This document shows, one piece after another, positions 1 to 7,649 of a DNA stretch of 64,000 bases; positions within the stretch are counted from its first letter, which is position 1; every line of letters starts with the position of its first letter. The stretch spans positions 5,332,001 through 5,396,000 of the forward strand of contig NZ_CP098740.1 of NCBI RefSeq assembly GCF_026167665.1, written 5' to 3'. Source of the stretch: Streptomyces drozdowiczii. GTDB taxonomy: Bacteria; Actinomycetota; Actinomycetes; Streptomycetales; Streptomycetaceae. The position numbers were made by a program, and so were the translations under genes. Below the pieces are notes generated by a model. That model did not search any database. It was not told the origin of the DNA and saw only the letters and a program-made list of their open reading frames with translations.

Positions 1-1921
1 GGCCCTCGGGCAGCTCGGGGAACTCGACGGGTGCGGCGGTGAAGTTGGCCTTGCCGGTGGCGGTGGGGAAGCGGCGGGAGTCGCGGGGGCCGTGCGGGAG
101 GGTGAAGCCGCCGGGGTGCGCGATGCGCGCGTTGAAGTTCTCGAAGCCGGGGACGACCCGGGAGATGCGGTCCCGGATCGTCGCGTAGTCCTTCTCGAAC
201 TCCTCCCAGGGCGTGCCGGATTCGGGCCCGAGCACGGCGCGCGCGAGACGGGCGACGATCGCGGGCTCGGAGAGCAGGTGGGGGCTCGCGGGGGTGAGGT
301 TGCCGCGCGAGGCGTGGACCTTGCTCATGGAGTCCTCGACGGTGACGAACTGCTTGCCGCCCGCCTGGACGTCCTTGTCGGTACGGCCGAGGGTGGGCAG
401 GATCAGCGCGCGGGCGCCGGTGACCGCGTGGGAGCGGTTGAGCTTGGTGGAGACGTGGACGGTGAGGCGCGCGTTGCGCATGGCGGCCTCGGTGACTTCG
501 GTGTCGGGGGTGGCGGCGACGAAGTTGCCGCCCATCGCGAAGAAGACCTTGGCCTCGCCGTCGCGCAGGGCGCGGATCGCGCGGACCACGTCGTAGCCGT
601 GGTGGCGCGGTGAGGTGATCCCGAACTCCTTGTCGAGGGCGTCGAGGAAGGCGGGCGCGGGCCGTTCGAAGATGCCCATGGTGCGGTCGCCCTGGACGTT
701 GGAGTGGCCGCGCACGGGGCAGACGCCGGCGCCGGGGCGGCCGATGTTGCCGCGCAGCAGGAGGAAGTTGACGACCTCGCGGATGGTGGGCACGGAGTGC
801 TTGTGCTGGGTGAGGCCCATGGCCCAGCAGACGACGGTGCGCTCCGAGGCCAGGACCATCGCCAGGGCCTCTTCGACGGCGGTGCGGTCGAGCCCGGTCG
901 CGGCGAGCGTCGACTCCCAGTCCGCCTCGGCCGCTGCTGCGGCGAACTCCTCGTAGCCGTGGGTGTGTTCGGCGACGAAGGTCCGGTCGACGGCGCCCTC
1001 GGTCTCCAGGATCAGCTTGTTGAGGAGGCGGAAGAGGGCCTGGTCGCCGCCGATCCGGATCTGGAGGAAGAGGTCGTTGAGCGGGGTGCCCTTGAGCATG
1101 CCCTGCGGGGTCTGGGGGTTCTTGAAGCGTTCGAGACCGGCCTCGGGCAGCGGGTTCACCGAGATGATCTTCGCCCCGGCGGCCTTGGCCTGCTCCAGCG
1201 CGGAGAGCATCCGGGGGTGGTTGGTGCCGGGGTTCTGCCCGGCAATGATGATCAGGTCGGCGTGGTGCAGGTCCTCCAGGGAGACCGAGCCCTTGCCGAC
1301 GCCGATCGTCTCGGTGAGCGCGGAGCCCGAGGACTCGTGGCACATGTTGGAGCAGTCCGGCAGGTTGTTGGTGCCGAACTCGCGGGCGAAGAGCTGGAGC
1401 AGGAACGCGGCCTCGTTGCTGGTGCGCCCGGAGGTGTAGAAGACGGCCTCGTCGGGCGATGCGAGGGCGCCCAGCTCCTCGGCCATGATGGCGAAGGCCC
1501 GCTCCCAGGTGATGGCCTCGTAGCGGTCGGCGCCCTCCGGCAGGTAGACGGGCTGGGTGATACGGCCCTGCTGGCCGAGCCAGTAGCCGCTGCGCCCGGC
1601 GAGGTCGGAGACGGGGTGCTCGGTGAAGAAGTCCGGGGTGACCCGGCGGAGCGTGGCCTCCTCGGCGACGGCCTTCACGCCGTTCTCGCAGAACTCGGCG
1701 GTGTGCCGCTTGTCGCCCTCGGGCCAGGCGCAGCCGGGGCAGTCGAAGCCGTCCTTCTGGTTCACCTTGAGGAGGGTCCGCGCGGTGCGGCGCAGGCCCA
1801 TCTGCTGCTGGGCGACGCGCAGGCTCTGGGCGACGGCGGGCAGCCCGGCGGCGGAGTGCTGGGCCGGTCCGACCCGGGGGGCGTCCTGGACGGGGTCTCC
1901 TGCGGGCGGCTTGCTGGCCAT
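1..1921 (-). CDS. FdhF/YdeP-family molybdopterin oxidoreductase, C-terminus cut by window edge
   Basis: An open frame of 640 codons runs from an ATG at 1921 to the left edge, so the C-terminal part is missing; family members are usually about 750-780 residues. The start is preceded by a GGGGAG ribosome site. The protein has an N-terminal Cys pair (DCPGCAWPEGD, about residues 57-67), then the molybdopterin-binding signature regions NMCHESSG, IIIAGQNPGTNHPR and MGLTQHKHSVPTIREV, typical of the formate-dehydrogenase-H/YdeP branch of DMSO-reductase-like enzymes. These bind a bis-molybdopterin guanine dinucleotide cofactor; the substrate of the YdeP branch is unclear, and YdeP itself is linked to acid resistance in E. 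coli. I see no FdhD or other subunit gene next to it. It is transcribed divergently from polA, with 169 bp between the starts. Confidence 0.88.
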   Translation of the reverse strand, partial: MASKPPAGDPVQDAPRVGPAQHSAAGLPAVAQSLRVAQQQMGLRRTARTLLKVNQKDGFDCPGCAWPEGDKRHTAEFCENGVKAVAEEATLRRVTPDFFTEHPVSDLAGRSGYWLGQQGRITQPVYLPEGADRYEAITWERAFAIMAEELGALASPDEAVFYTSGRTSNEAAFLLQLFAREFGTNNLPDCSNMCHESSGSALTETIGVGKGSVSLEDLHHADLIIIAGQNPGTNHPRMLSALEQAKAAGAKIISVNPLPEAGLERFKNPQTPQGMLKGTPLNDLFLQIRIGGDQALFRLLNKLILETEGAVDRTFVAEHTHGYEEFAAAAAEADWESTLAATGLDRTAVEEALAMVLASERTVVCWAMGLTQHKHSVPTIREVVNFLLLRGNIGRPGAGVCPVRGHSNVQGDRTMGIFERPAPAFLDALDKEFGITSPRHHGYDVVRAIRALRDGEAKVFFAMGGNFVAATPDTEVTEAAMRNARLTVHVSTKLNRSHAVTGARALILPTLGRTDKDVQAGGKQFVTVEDSMSKVHASRGNLTPASPHLLSEPAIVARLARAVLGPESGTPWEEFEKDYATIRDRISRVVPGFENFNARIAHPGGFTLPHGPRDSRRFPTATGKANFTAAPVEFPELPEG

Positions 1922-2061
1922 GGTGCTCCCCTTCGAGCCGGCTGCGGGCCCCCGGGAGGTGTCTCGCGGGTCCGCCGTGGGTGTTTCCTTCTCCCTCTGA
2001 TCCTGGCACGGGGGCCGCGCCGGGTGCCCGGTGAGGCCGCGCGGGCGGTGGCCGGTCCGGA

Positions 2062-2084
2062 TTGTCAGTGGGCCGTGGCAGGAT
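2062..2084 (+). promoter_or_regulatory. RecA-NDp/PafBC-like promoter of polA
   Basis: TTGTCAGTG (2062-2070), 8 nt, then CAGGAT (2079-2084). The first block matches the actinobacterial LexA-independent DNA-damage promoter (TTGTCRGTG-N8-TAnnnT) exactly; the -10 deviates at its first base. Six nt separate it from the GTG at 2091, the same spacing as at uvrB and ogt in this window, so the polA mRNA is predicted to be leaderless. Inferred from motif and spacing. Confidence 0.6.
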
Positions 2085-2090
2085 CGGGGT

Positions 2091-4802
2091 GTGGCTGAGA
2101 CGGCATCGAAGAAGACGGCAGACAACCGACCGCGCCTGCTCCTCATGGACGGGCACTCCCTGGCGTACCGGGCGTTCTTTGCGCTGCCCGCGGAGAATTT
2201 CACGACGGCGGCGGGCCAGCCGACGAACGCGGTGTACGGCTTCATGTCGATGCTCGCGAACACGTTGCGTGACGAGGCGCCGACGCACTTCGCGGTGGCG
2301 TTCGACGTGTCCCGCAAGACGTGGCGGGCGCAGGAGTTCCCCGAGTACAAGGCGAACCGGTCGAAGACCCCGGACGAGTTCAAGGGGCAGGTCGAGCTGA
2401 TCGGCGAGCTGCTGGACGCGATGCACGCGGACCGGTTCGCGGTGGACGGCTTCGAGGCGGACGACGTCATCGCGACGCTGGCCACCCAGGCCGAGGCGGC
2501 CGGCTTCGAGGTCCTGATCGTCACCGGCGACCGCGATTCGTTCCAGCTGATCACGGACAACGTGACCGTGCTGTACCCCACCAAGGGCGTCTCCGAGCTG
2601 ACCCGGTTCACCCCGGAGAAGGTCGTGGAGAAGTACGGCCTCACCCCCCGGCAGTATCCGGACTTCGCGGCGCTGCGCGGTGACCCGTCGGACAACCTTC
2701 CGAGCATCCCCAAGGTCGGCGAGAAGACCGCCGCGAAGTGGATCAACCAGTTCGGTTCGTTCGACGAGCTGATCGCCCGGGCCGACGAGGTCAAGGGCGT
2801 CGCCGGACAGAACCTCCGCGACCACCTGGACGCGGTGAAGATGAACCGCGTGCTGACCGAGATGGTCCGGGACGTGGAGCTGCCGAAGACCCCGGAGGGC
2901 CTGGAGCGGGCCCCCTACGACCGCACGGCGGTCACCGGCATCCTCGACATACTGGAGATCCGCAACCCGAGCCTGCGCGAGCGGCTGCTCGCGGTGGACC
3001 CGGGCGCCGCGGAGGCCGAGCCGCCCGCGCCCGCCGCCGGTATCGACCTGGACGGGACCGTGCTCTCCACCGGCGAGGCCGGCCCCTGGCTGGCGGAGCA
3101 CGGTGCGCAGCCGCTCGGCGTCATGACCGTCGACACCTGGGCGCTCGGCGTCGGCACGGTCACCGAGATTGCCCTCGCCGCCGCCGACGGCTCAGCCGCC
3201 TGGCTGGACCCGGCGCAGCTGGACGAGGCCGACGAGCAGGCGTTCGCCGCCTGGGTCGCGGACCCGGCCCGGCCCAAGGTCATGCACAACGCGAAGAGCG
3301 CGATGCGGGTCTTCCCGGAGCACGGCTGGCACCTCCGGGGCGTCACGATGGACACCGCGCTCGCCGCGTATCTGGTGAAGCCCGGCCGCCGCTCCTTCGC
3401 GCTGGACGCGCTGGCCGTGGAGTACCTGGGCCGTGAGCTGGCCCCGGCCGCGGCGGCCGACGGCCAGCTGGCGTTCGGCGCCGACGACCGGGCGGAGGCC
3501 GACGCCCTGATGGCGCAGGCCCGCGCGGTCCTGGACCTCGGCGACGCGTTCACGGAGCGGCTGAAGGAGGTCGGCGCGGCCGAGCTGCTGCACGACATGG
3601 AGCTCCCGACGTCGATCCTGCTCGCCCGTCTGGAGCGGCACGGCATCGCGGCGGACCGGGCCCATCTGGAGGGCATGGAGCAGCAGTTCGCCGGGGCCGT
3701 CCAGCAGGCGGTGAAGGAGGCGCACGCGTCGGTGGGCCGGGAGTTCAACCTCGGTTCGCCCAAGCAGCTCCAGGAGGTGCTGTTCGGCGAGCTGGGCCTG
3801 CCCAAGACCAAGAAGACCAAGACCGGTTACACGACGGACGCGGACGCGCTGGCCTGGCTGGCCGCCCAGACCGAGCACGAGCTGCCGGTGCTCATGCTCC
3901 GCCACCGCGAGCAGGCGAAGCTGCGGGTCACGGTCGAGGGCCTGGTGAAGACGATCGCGGCGGACGGCCGCATCCACACCACGTTCAACCAGACGGTGGC
4001 GGCGACCGGCCGCCTCTCCTCCACCGACCCGAACTTGCAGAACATCCCCGTCCGCACGGACGAGGGCCGGGCGATCCGCCGCGGCTTCGTCGTCGGCGAG
4101 GGCTTCGAGACGCTGATGACGGCCGACTACAGCCAGATCGAACTGCGCGTGATGGCCCACCTCTCCGAGGACGCGGGCCTGATCGAGGCGTTCACCTCCG
4201 GCGAGGACCTGCACACCACGGTCGCCTCGCAGGTCTTCGGTGTGGAGAAGTCCGCGGTCGACCCGGAGATGCGGCGCAAGATCAAGGCCATGAGCTACGG
4301 CCTCGCGTACGGGCTCTCCGCCTTCGGCCTCTCCCAGCAGCTGAACATCGAGGCGGGCGAGGCCCGGGTCCTGATGGACACCTACTTCGAGCGGTTCGGC
4401 GGTGTCCGGGACTATCTGCGCCGCGTGGTCGAGGAGGCCCGGGCCACCGGGTACACGGAGACGATCTTCGGCCGCCGCCGCTACCTCCCCGACCTGAACA
4501 GCGACAACCGCCAGCGCCGCGAGACCGCCGAGCGGATGGCGCTCAACGCCCCGATCCAGGGCACCGCCGCCGACATCGTCAAGGTCGCCATGCTCCACGT
4601 CGACCGGGCGCTGACCGAGGCGGAGCTGAAGTCCCGGATGCTGCTCCAGGTGCACGACGAAATCGTGCTGGAGATCGCCGCGGGCGAGCGGGAGCAGGTC
4701 GAGCGCATCCTGCGCCACGAGATGTCCACGGCGGTGCGGCTGCGCGCCCCGCTGGACGTGTCCGTCGGCGTCGGCGACGACTGGGAGTCAGCGGCCCACT
4801 GA
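2091..4802 (+). CDS. polA: DNA polymerase I
   Basis: A family A DNA polymerase of 903 aa, acting in Okazaki fragment maturation and repair gap filling. The N-terminal 5'-3' exonuclease domain (about 1-290) shows MDGHSLAYRAFFALP, GDRDSFQL (near 145) and the helix-hairpin-helix LPSIPKVGEKTA. The polymerase domain has motif A YSQIELRVMA (near 678), motif B RRKIKAMSYGLAYG (near 727) and motif C QVHDEIVLE (near 853). The middle domain lacks the DxE and YxxxD proofreading residues, so 3'-5' exonuclease activity is probably absent, as in other actinobacterial and Taq-like enzymes. The frame is open from 2031, but I choose GTG 2091 because the protein then starts VAETASKK as in relatives and the start sits 6 nt after a damage-type -10. 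The stop overlaps the convergent DUF4184 gene by 15 bp. Confidence 0.97.
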   Translation: MAETASKKTADNRPRLLLMDGHSLAYRAFFALPAENFTTAAGQPTNAVYGFMSMLANTLRDEAPTHFAVAFDVSRKTWRAQEFPEYKANRSKTPDEFKGQVELIGELLDAMHADRFAVDGFEADDVIATLATQAEAAGFEVLIVTGDRDSFQLITDNVTVLYPTKGVSELTRFTPEKVVEKYGLTPRQYPDFAALRGDPSDNLPSIPKVGEKTAAKWINQFGSFDELIARADEVKGVAGQNLRDHLDAVKMNRVLTEMVRDVELPKTPEGLERAPYDRTAVTGILDILEIRNPSLRERLLAVDPGAAEAEPPAPAAGIDLDGTVLSTGEAGPWLAEHGAQPLGVMTVDTWALGVGTVTEIALAAADGSAAWLDPAQLDEADEQAFAAWVADPARPKVMHNAKSAMRVFPEHGWHLRGVTMDTALAAYLVKPGRRSFALDALAVEYLGRELAPAAAADGQLAFGADDRAEADALMAQARAVLDLGDAFTERLKEVGAAELLHDMELPTSILLARLERHGIAADRAHLEGMEQQFAGAVQQAVKEAHASVGREFNLGSPKQLQEVLFGELGLPKTKKTKTGYTTDADALAWLAAQTEHELPVLMLRHREQAKLRVTVEGLVKTIAADGRIHTTFNQTVAATGRLSSTDPNLQNIPVRTDEGRAIRRGFVVGEGFETLMTADYSQIELRVMAHLSEDAGLIEAFTSGEDLHTTVASQVFGVEKSAVDPEMRRKIKAMSYGLAYGLSAFGLSQQLNIEAGEARVLMDTYFERFGGVRDYLRRVVEEARATGYTETIFGRRRYLPDLNSDNRQRRETAERMALNAPIQGTAADIVKVAMLHVDRALTEAELKSRMLLQVHDEIVLEIAAGEREQVERILRHEMSTAVRLRAPLDVSVGVGDDWESAAH

Positions 4803-5663
4803 CCGCTTCCGGCCGGGGTCCGCGGGGACCCCGGCCGGTTCCGCCTCCCGCCGCACGGGGGCGAGCCGCACCGCCGCCGCGTACAGCAGGAGTCCGGCCG
4901 CGAGCCCGGCGCCCGCGCCGAAGCAGGCCGTCGGGATGATGTCCAGCGGCGTGTCGATGTGCCCGTGGTACGCGTACCAGCGGGCGCACCGATGGGCGGT
5001 GCCCAGCACGGCGCACAGCCCGATCGAGGCGAGCGCCCAGCCCCGGACCCACCCGGTCAGGACCGGCACGGACGCGGGCACCGGCCGGTCCCCGGTCCGC
5101 CGCAGCCCCGACGCCGTGAACCAGGCGAGCAGCAGCAGGGCCGGGGCCGATGTGCCGTACTGGACGAGGGTGAAGACGGGATACCCGGCCACGCTGCCGT
5201 CGAGCCCCGGCACCAGCCGTACGCCCCACCGGTCGTGGTGGGTGAAGGCGTCCCACACGACATGGGTGGCGGACCCGATCACCGCCGACACCGCGAACCA
5301 CCCGGCGTCCCGGGCGCCGAGTCCCCGCCGTCCGGGGCCCGTCGGGGCCCCGCCGCCCCGCAGCCAGGCATGCACCCGCCCCCGCCACCGCTCGGGCAGC
5401 AGCGCCACCAGCGGATCGCGCAGCAGCAGCCACAGGCCGAGCGCCACCGCGGTGATCAGGACGTCCACCGTGACGACACCCCACACCGCGTGGGTCACCT
5501 CGCCGAACTCCATGGCGCCCGGAATCACGGAGTCCGCGAAGTACGTCAGGTCGGGGGCGAACGACCCGGCGACCAGGGCCGAGGCGAGCAGCGGACCGCG
5601 GCCCGCACCGTCCCGGCGGATACCCGGGAGCACGGCGGCGGCATGGCTGAGCGTGAAGGGCAT
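4788..5663 (-). CDS. DUF4184 family membrane protein
   Basis: A 291-aa protein beginning MPFTLSHAAAVLP, the signature opening of DUF4184. It has about six hydrophobic segments and a conserved acidic/His pattern in AGSFAPDLTYF, THVVWDAFTHHDRWG and YHGHIDTPLDI. These resemble the metal-binding residues of membrane metal-dependent hydrolases, to which the family is probably distantly related. No reaction is established. ATG 5663 is the only start that gives the family N-terminus; the longer open frame upstream of it is not coding. It converges on polA, the two stop regions overlapping by 15 bp (4788-4802), and is divergent from the transglycosylase gene at 5886. Confidence 0.82.
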   Translation of the reverse strand: MPFTLSHAAAVLPGIRRDGAGRGPLLASALVAGSFAPDLTYFADSVIPGAMEFGEVTHAVWGVVTVDVLITAVALGLWLLLRDPLVALLPERWRGRVHAWLRGGGAPTGPGRRGLGARDAGWFAVSAVIGSATHVVWDAFTHHDRWGVRLVPGLDGSVAGYPVFTLVQYGTSAPALLLLAWFTASGLRRTGDRPVPASVPVLTGWVRGWALASIGLCAVLGTAHRCARWYAYHGHIDTPLDIIPTACFGAGAGLAAGLLLYAAAVRLAPVRREAEPAGVPADPGRKRSVGR

Positions 5664-5885
5664 GCGGGCAGTATGCGTGACCCGGAGGGGCAGGAACGGG
5701 TGGCCCGTGGGGCAGGAAGGTCCGTCACGGGAATGTCCGGACGTGGACAACTTGTGTTCAGAAAGGTGAGAAAGCGGTAAGAACCCGCCCGCCCGCTGTG
5801 TGCGCGCCGGAGGACTTGCCGTAGGGTCGCCTGAGTCCAGGCGCAGGGGAGCGCCGACTGTGACGAGGGGGAGGGCCCACACTTC

Positions 5886-7604
5886 ATGGCAGCGCAATTC
5901 GGTCGCCGACTGTACAGAGGAGCGGCCACCACCGCCGTGGCTGCCGTCGCCGTGGCGGCACTCTCCGCCTCGCAGGCCCCCGGTGCCCCGTCCCCGCTCG
6001 TCGCGGCCGACGGCGAGCACCCCTCCGCCGGCTCCTCGACCCCCGCCGACCAGGGCGGCGGCGTCTCCGGCGACTCGCCGTACTACACGGACCTGCCGCC
6101 GCTCAACACCCCGGACAAGCCCGGCGGTTCGGCCAACCTGCCGGTGACCGGCCCCGCCGAGTCCGGCATACCCGCCTCCGTCCTCGCGGCGTACAAGAAG
6201 GCCCAGGACACCGTCGCGGGCACGGACGCCGGCTGCCGGCTGCCGTGGCAGCTGCTCGCCGCGATCGGCAAGGTCGAGTCCGGCCAGGCCCGCGGCGGCC
6301 GGGTCGACGCGCAGGGCACCACGCTCTCGCCGATCCTCGGCCCCGCCCTCGACGGCAACGGCTTCGCCCTGATCAAGGACACCGACAACGGCGCCTACGA
6401 CGGGGACCGGACGCACGACCGGGCGGTCGGCCCGATGCAGTTCATCCCGTCCACCTGGGCGACCTGGGGCCAGGACGGCAACGGCGACGGCCGCAAGGAC
6501 CCCAACAACGTCTACGACGCCGCGCTCGCCGCCGGACGCTACCTCTGCGCCGGCGACCGCGACCTGTCGACCGCCACCGACCTGGACCGGGCGGTCCTGA
6601 GCTACAACCACTCCGACGTGTACCTGCGTACGGTCCGCTCCTGGTTCACGTACTACAACCGCGGCACGCACGAGGTCCCCGACGGCACCGGCGTCCTCCC
6701 GACCGGCCCCACCAGCCGGACCCCGGGCCCCGGCCGGCCGGACGGCGGCCCGTCGAGCACCCCGGCCCCGTCCCCGACGCCGACGCCCTCGCCGTCCAAG
6801 ACGCCGAAGCCGGGCACGTCCCCCAAGCCCACGAAGCCGGCCGAGCCCAGCCCCCAGCCCTCGAAGCCGAAGCCCCCGACGCACACCCCGACCCCGGCGC
6901 CCACCCCCTCCCAGCAGGTGGCGGCGCTCCAGAACGACGGCACCGGCACGCTGACCGCCACGGCCGGCGACGAGTTCGGCGGAACGGTCAAGGTGCGGGC
7001 CCGCGACGGCCTCGGCAAGGCGGTCGCCAAGGCGAAGGTCACCTTCACCGTCGTCGGCGACACCGACACCGCGTTCGTCGGCGGCTTCAAGGCGGTCACC
7101 CTCGCCACCGGCGCCGACGGCAAGGTCTCCTCGCCGGTGCTCCGCGCGGGCGAGAAGACCGGCGAGTTCACCGTACGGGCCACCGTGTCCGGCACCTCGG
7201 CGGCCACCACCGTCAAGGCGACCGTCACCGCCCGCCAGGCCGACGCCATCACCAGGACCGGCACCGCCGAGCTGACCGCCGTCGCCGGTGAGACCTTCGA
7301 CGACATCACCGTCGCCGCCACCTACCAGGGCAAGGCCGCGGGCAAGGTCGCCGTCACCGCCACCATGATCACCGACGGCGACGACCCGGCCGTCAACGAC
7401 AAGGGCCCGTACTGCACGGACGACGACGGCAACCCCGTCCGCACCATCGAGCTCACCACGGCGGCCGACGGCAGCCTGAAGCTCCCGAAGTTCTACGCGG
7501 ACGGCCCGGCCGGTACGTACAAGCTGCGCCTCACCACCGAGGGCGGCGCCACGGTCACCATCGACCTGACCGTCGAGGAGCGCACGGCCTCCGCCGCCTC
7601 CTGA
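5886..7604 (+). CDS. Secreted lytic transglycosylase with Pro/Thr linker and Ig-like C-terminal repeats
   Basis: A 572-aa exported protein. Residues 1-40 are a signal peptide (RRLYRGAATTAVAAVAVAAL followed by SASQAPGAP). Residues about 110-265 form an SLT-type lysozyme-like domain with the catalytic-region Glu in LLAAIGKVESGQARGG and the downstream VGPMQFIPSTWATWG, NNVYDAALAAGRYLC and AVLSYNHSDVY. Such domains cleave the glycan strand of peptidoglycan. A proline/serine/lysine-rich linker (about 270-345) leads to two Ig-like (Big_1-type) modules, probably spacers that hold the enzyme in the wall. The start follows a GAGGGGGAGGG purine run. A perfect inverted repeat separates it from the convergent hrpB. 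Confidence 0.88.
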   Translation: MAAQFGRRLYRGAATTAVAAVAVAALSASQAPGAPSPLVAADGEHPSAGSSTPADQGGGVSGDSPYYTDLPPLNTPDKPGGSANLPVTGPAESGIPASVLAAYKKAQDTVAGTDAGCRLPWQLLAAIGKVESGQARGGRVDAQGTTLSPILGPALDGNGFALIKDTDNGAYDGDRTHDRAVGPMQFIPSTWATWGQDGNGDGRKDPNNVYDAALAAGRYLCAGDRDLSTATDLDRAVLSYNHSDVYLRTVRSWFTYYNRGTHEVPDGTGVLPTGPTSRTPGPGRPDGGPSSTPAPSPTPTPSPSKTPKPGTSPKPTKPAEPSPQPSKPKPPTHTPTPAPTPSQQVAALQNDGTGTLTATAGDEFGGTVKVRARDGLGKAVAKAKVTFTVVGDTDTAFVGGFKAVTLATGADGKVSSPVLRAGEKTGEFTVRATVSGTSAATTVKATVTARQADAITRTGTAELTAVAGETFDDITVAATYQGKAAGKVAVTATMITDGDDPAVNDKGPYCTDDDGNPVRTIELTTAADGSLKLPKFYADGPAGTYKLRLTTEGGATVTIDLTVEERTASAAS

Positions 7605-7608
7605 CACC

Positions 7609-7647
7609 AGGCCACAGCCCCTCCGCCCGGCGGAGGGGCTGTGGCCT
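7609..7647. terminator. Bidirectional terminator between transglycosylase and hrpB
   Basis: Perfect inverted repeat: a 19-nt left arm (7609-7627), one central base and a 19-nt right arm (7629-7647). The effective hairpin has about 17 bp with a short loop. It sits between two convergent genes, 5 nt after one stop and 2 nt from the other, so it can end transcription from both sides. Confidence 0.9.
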
Positions 7648-7649
7648 GC

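Noticed and set aside
5664..5885. A cyclic di-AMP (ydaO) riboswitch before the transglycosylase
   Set aside because: Such switches often precede Streptomyces wall hydrolases, but I could not find the conserved core sequences here.
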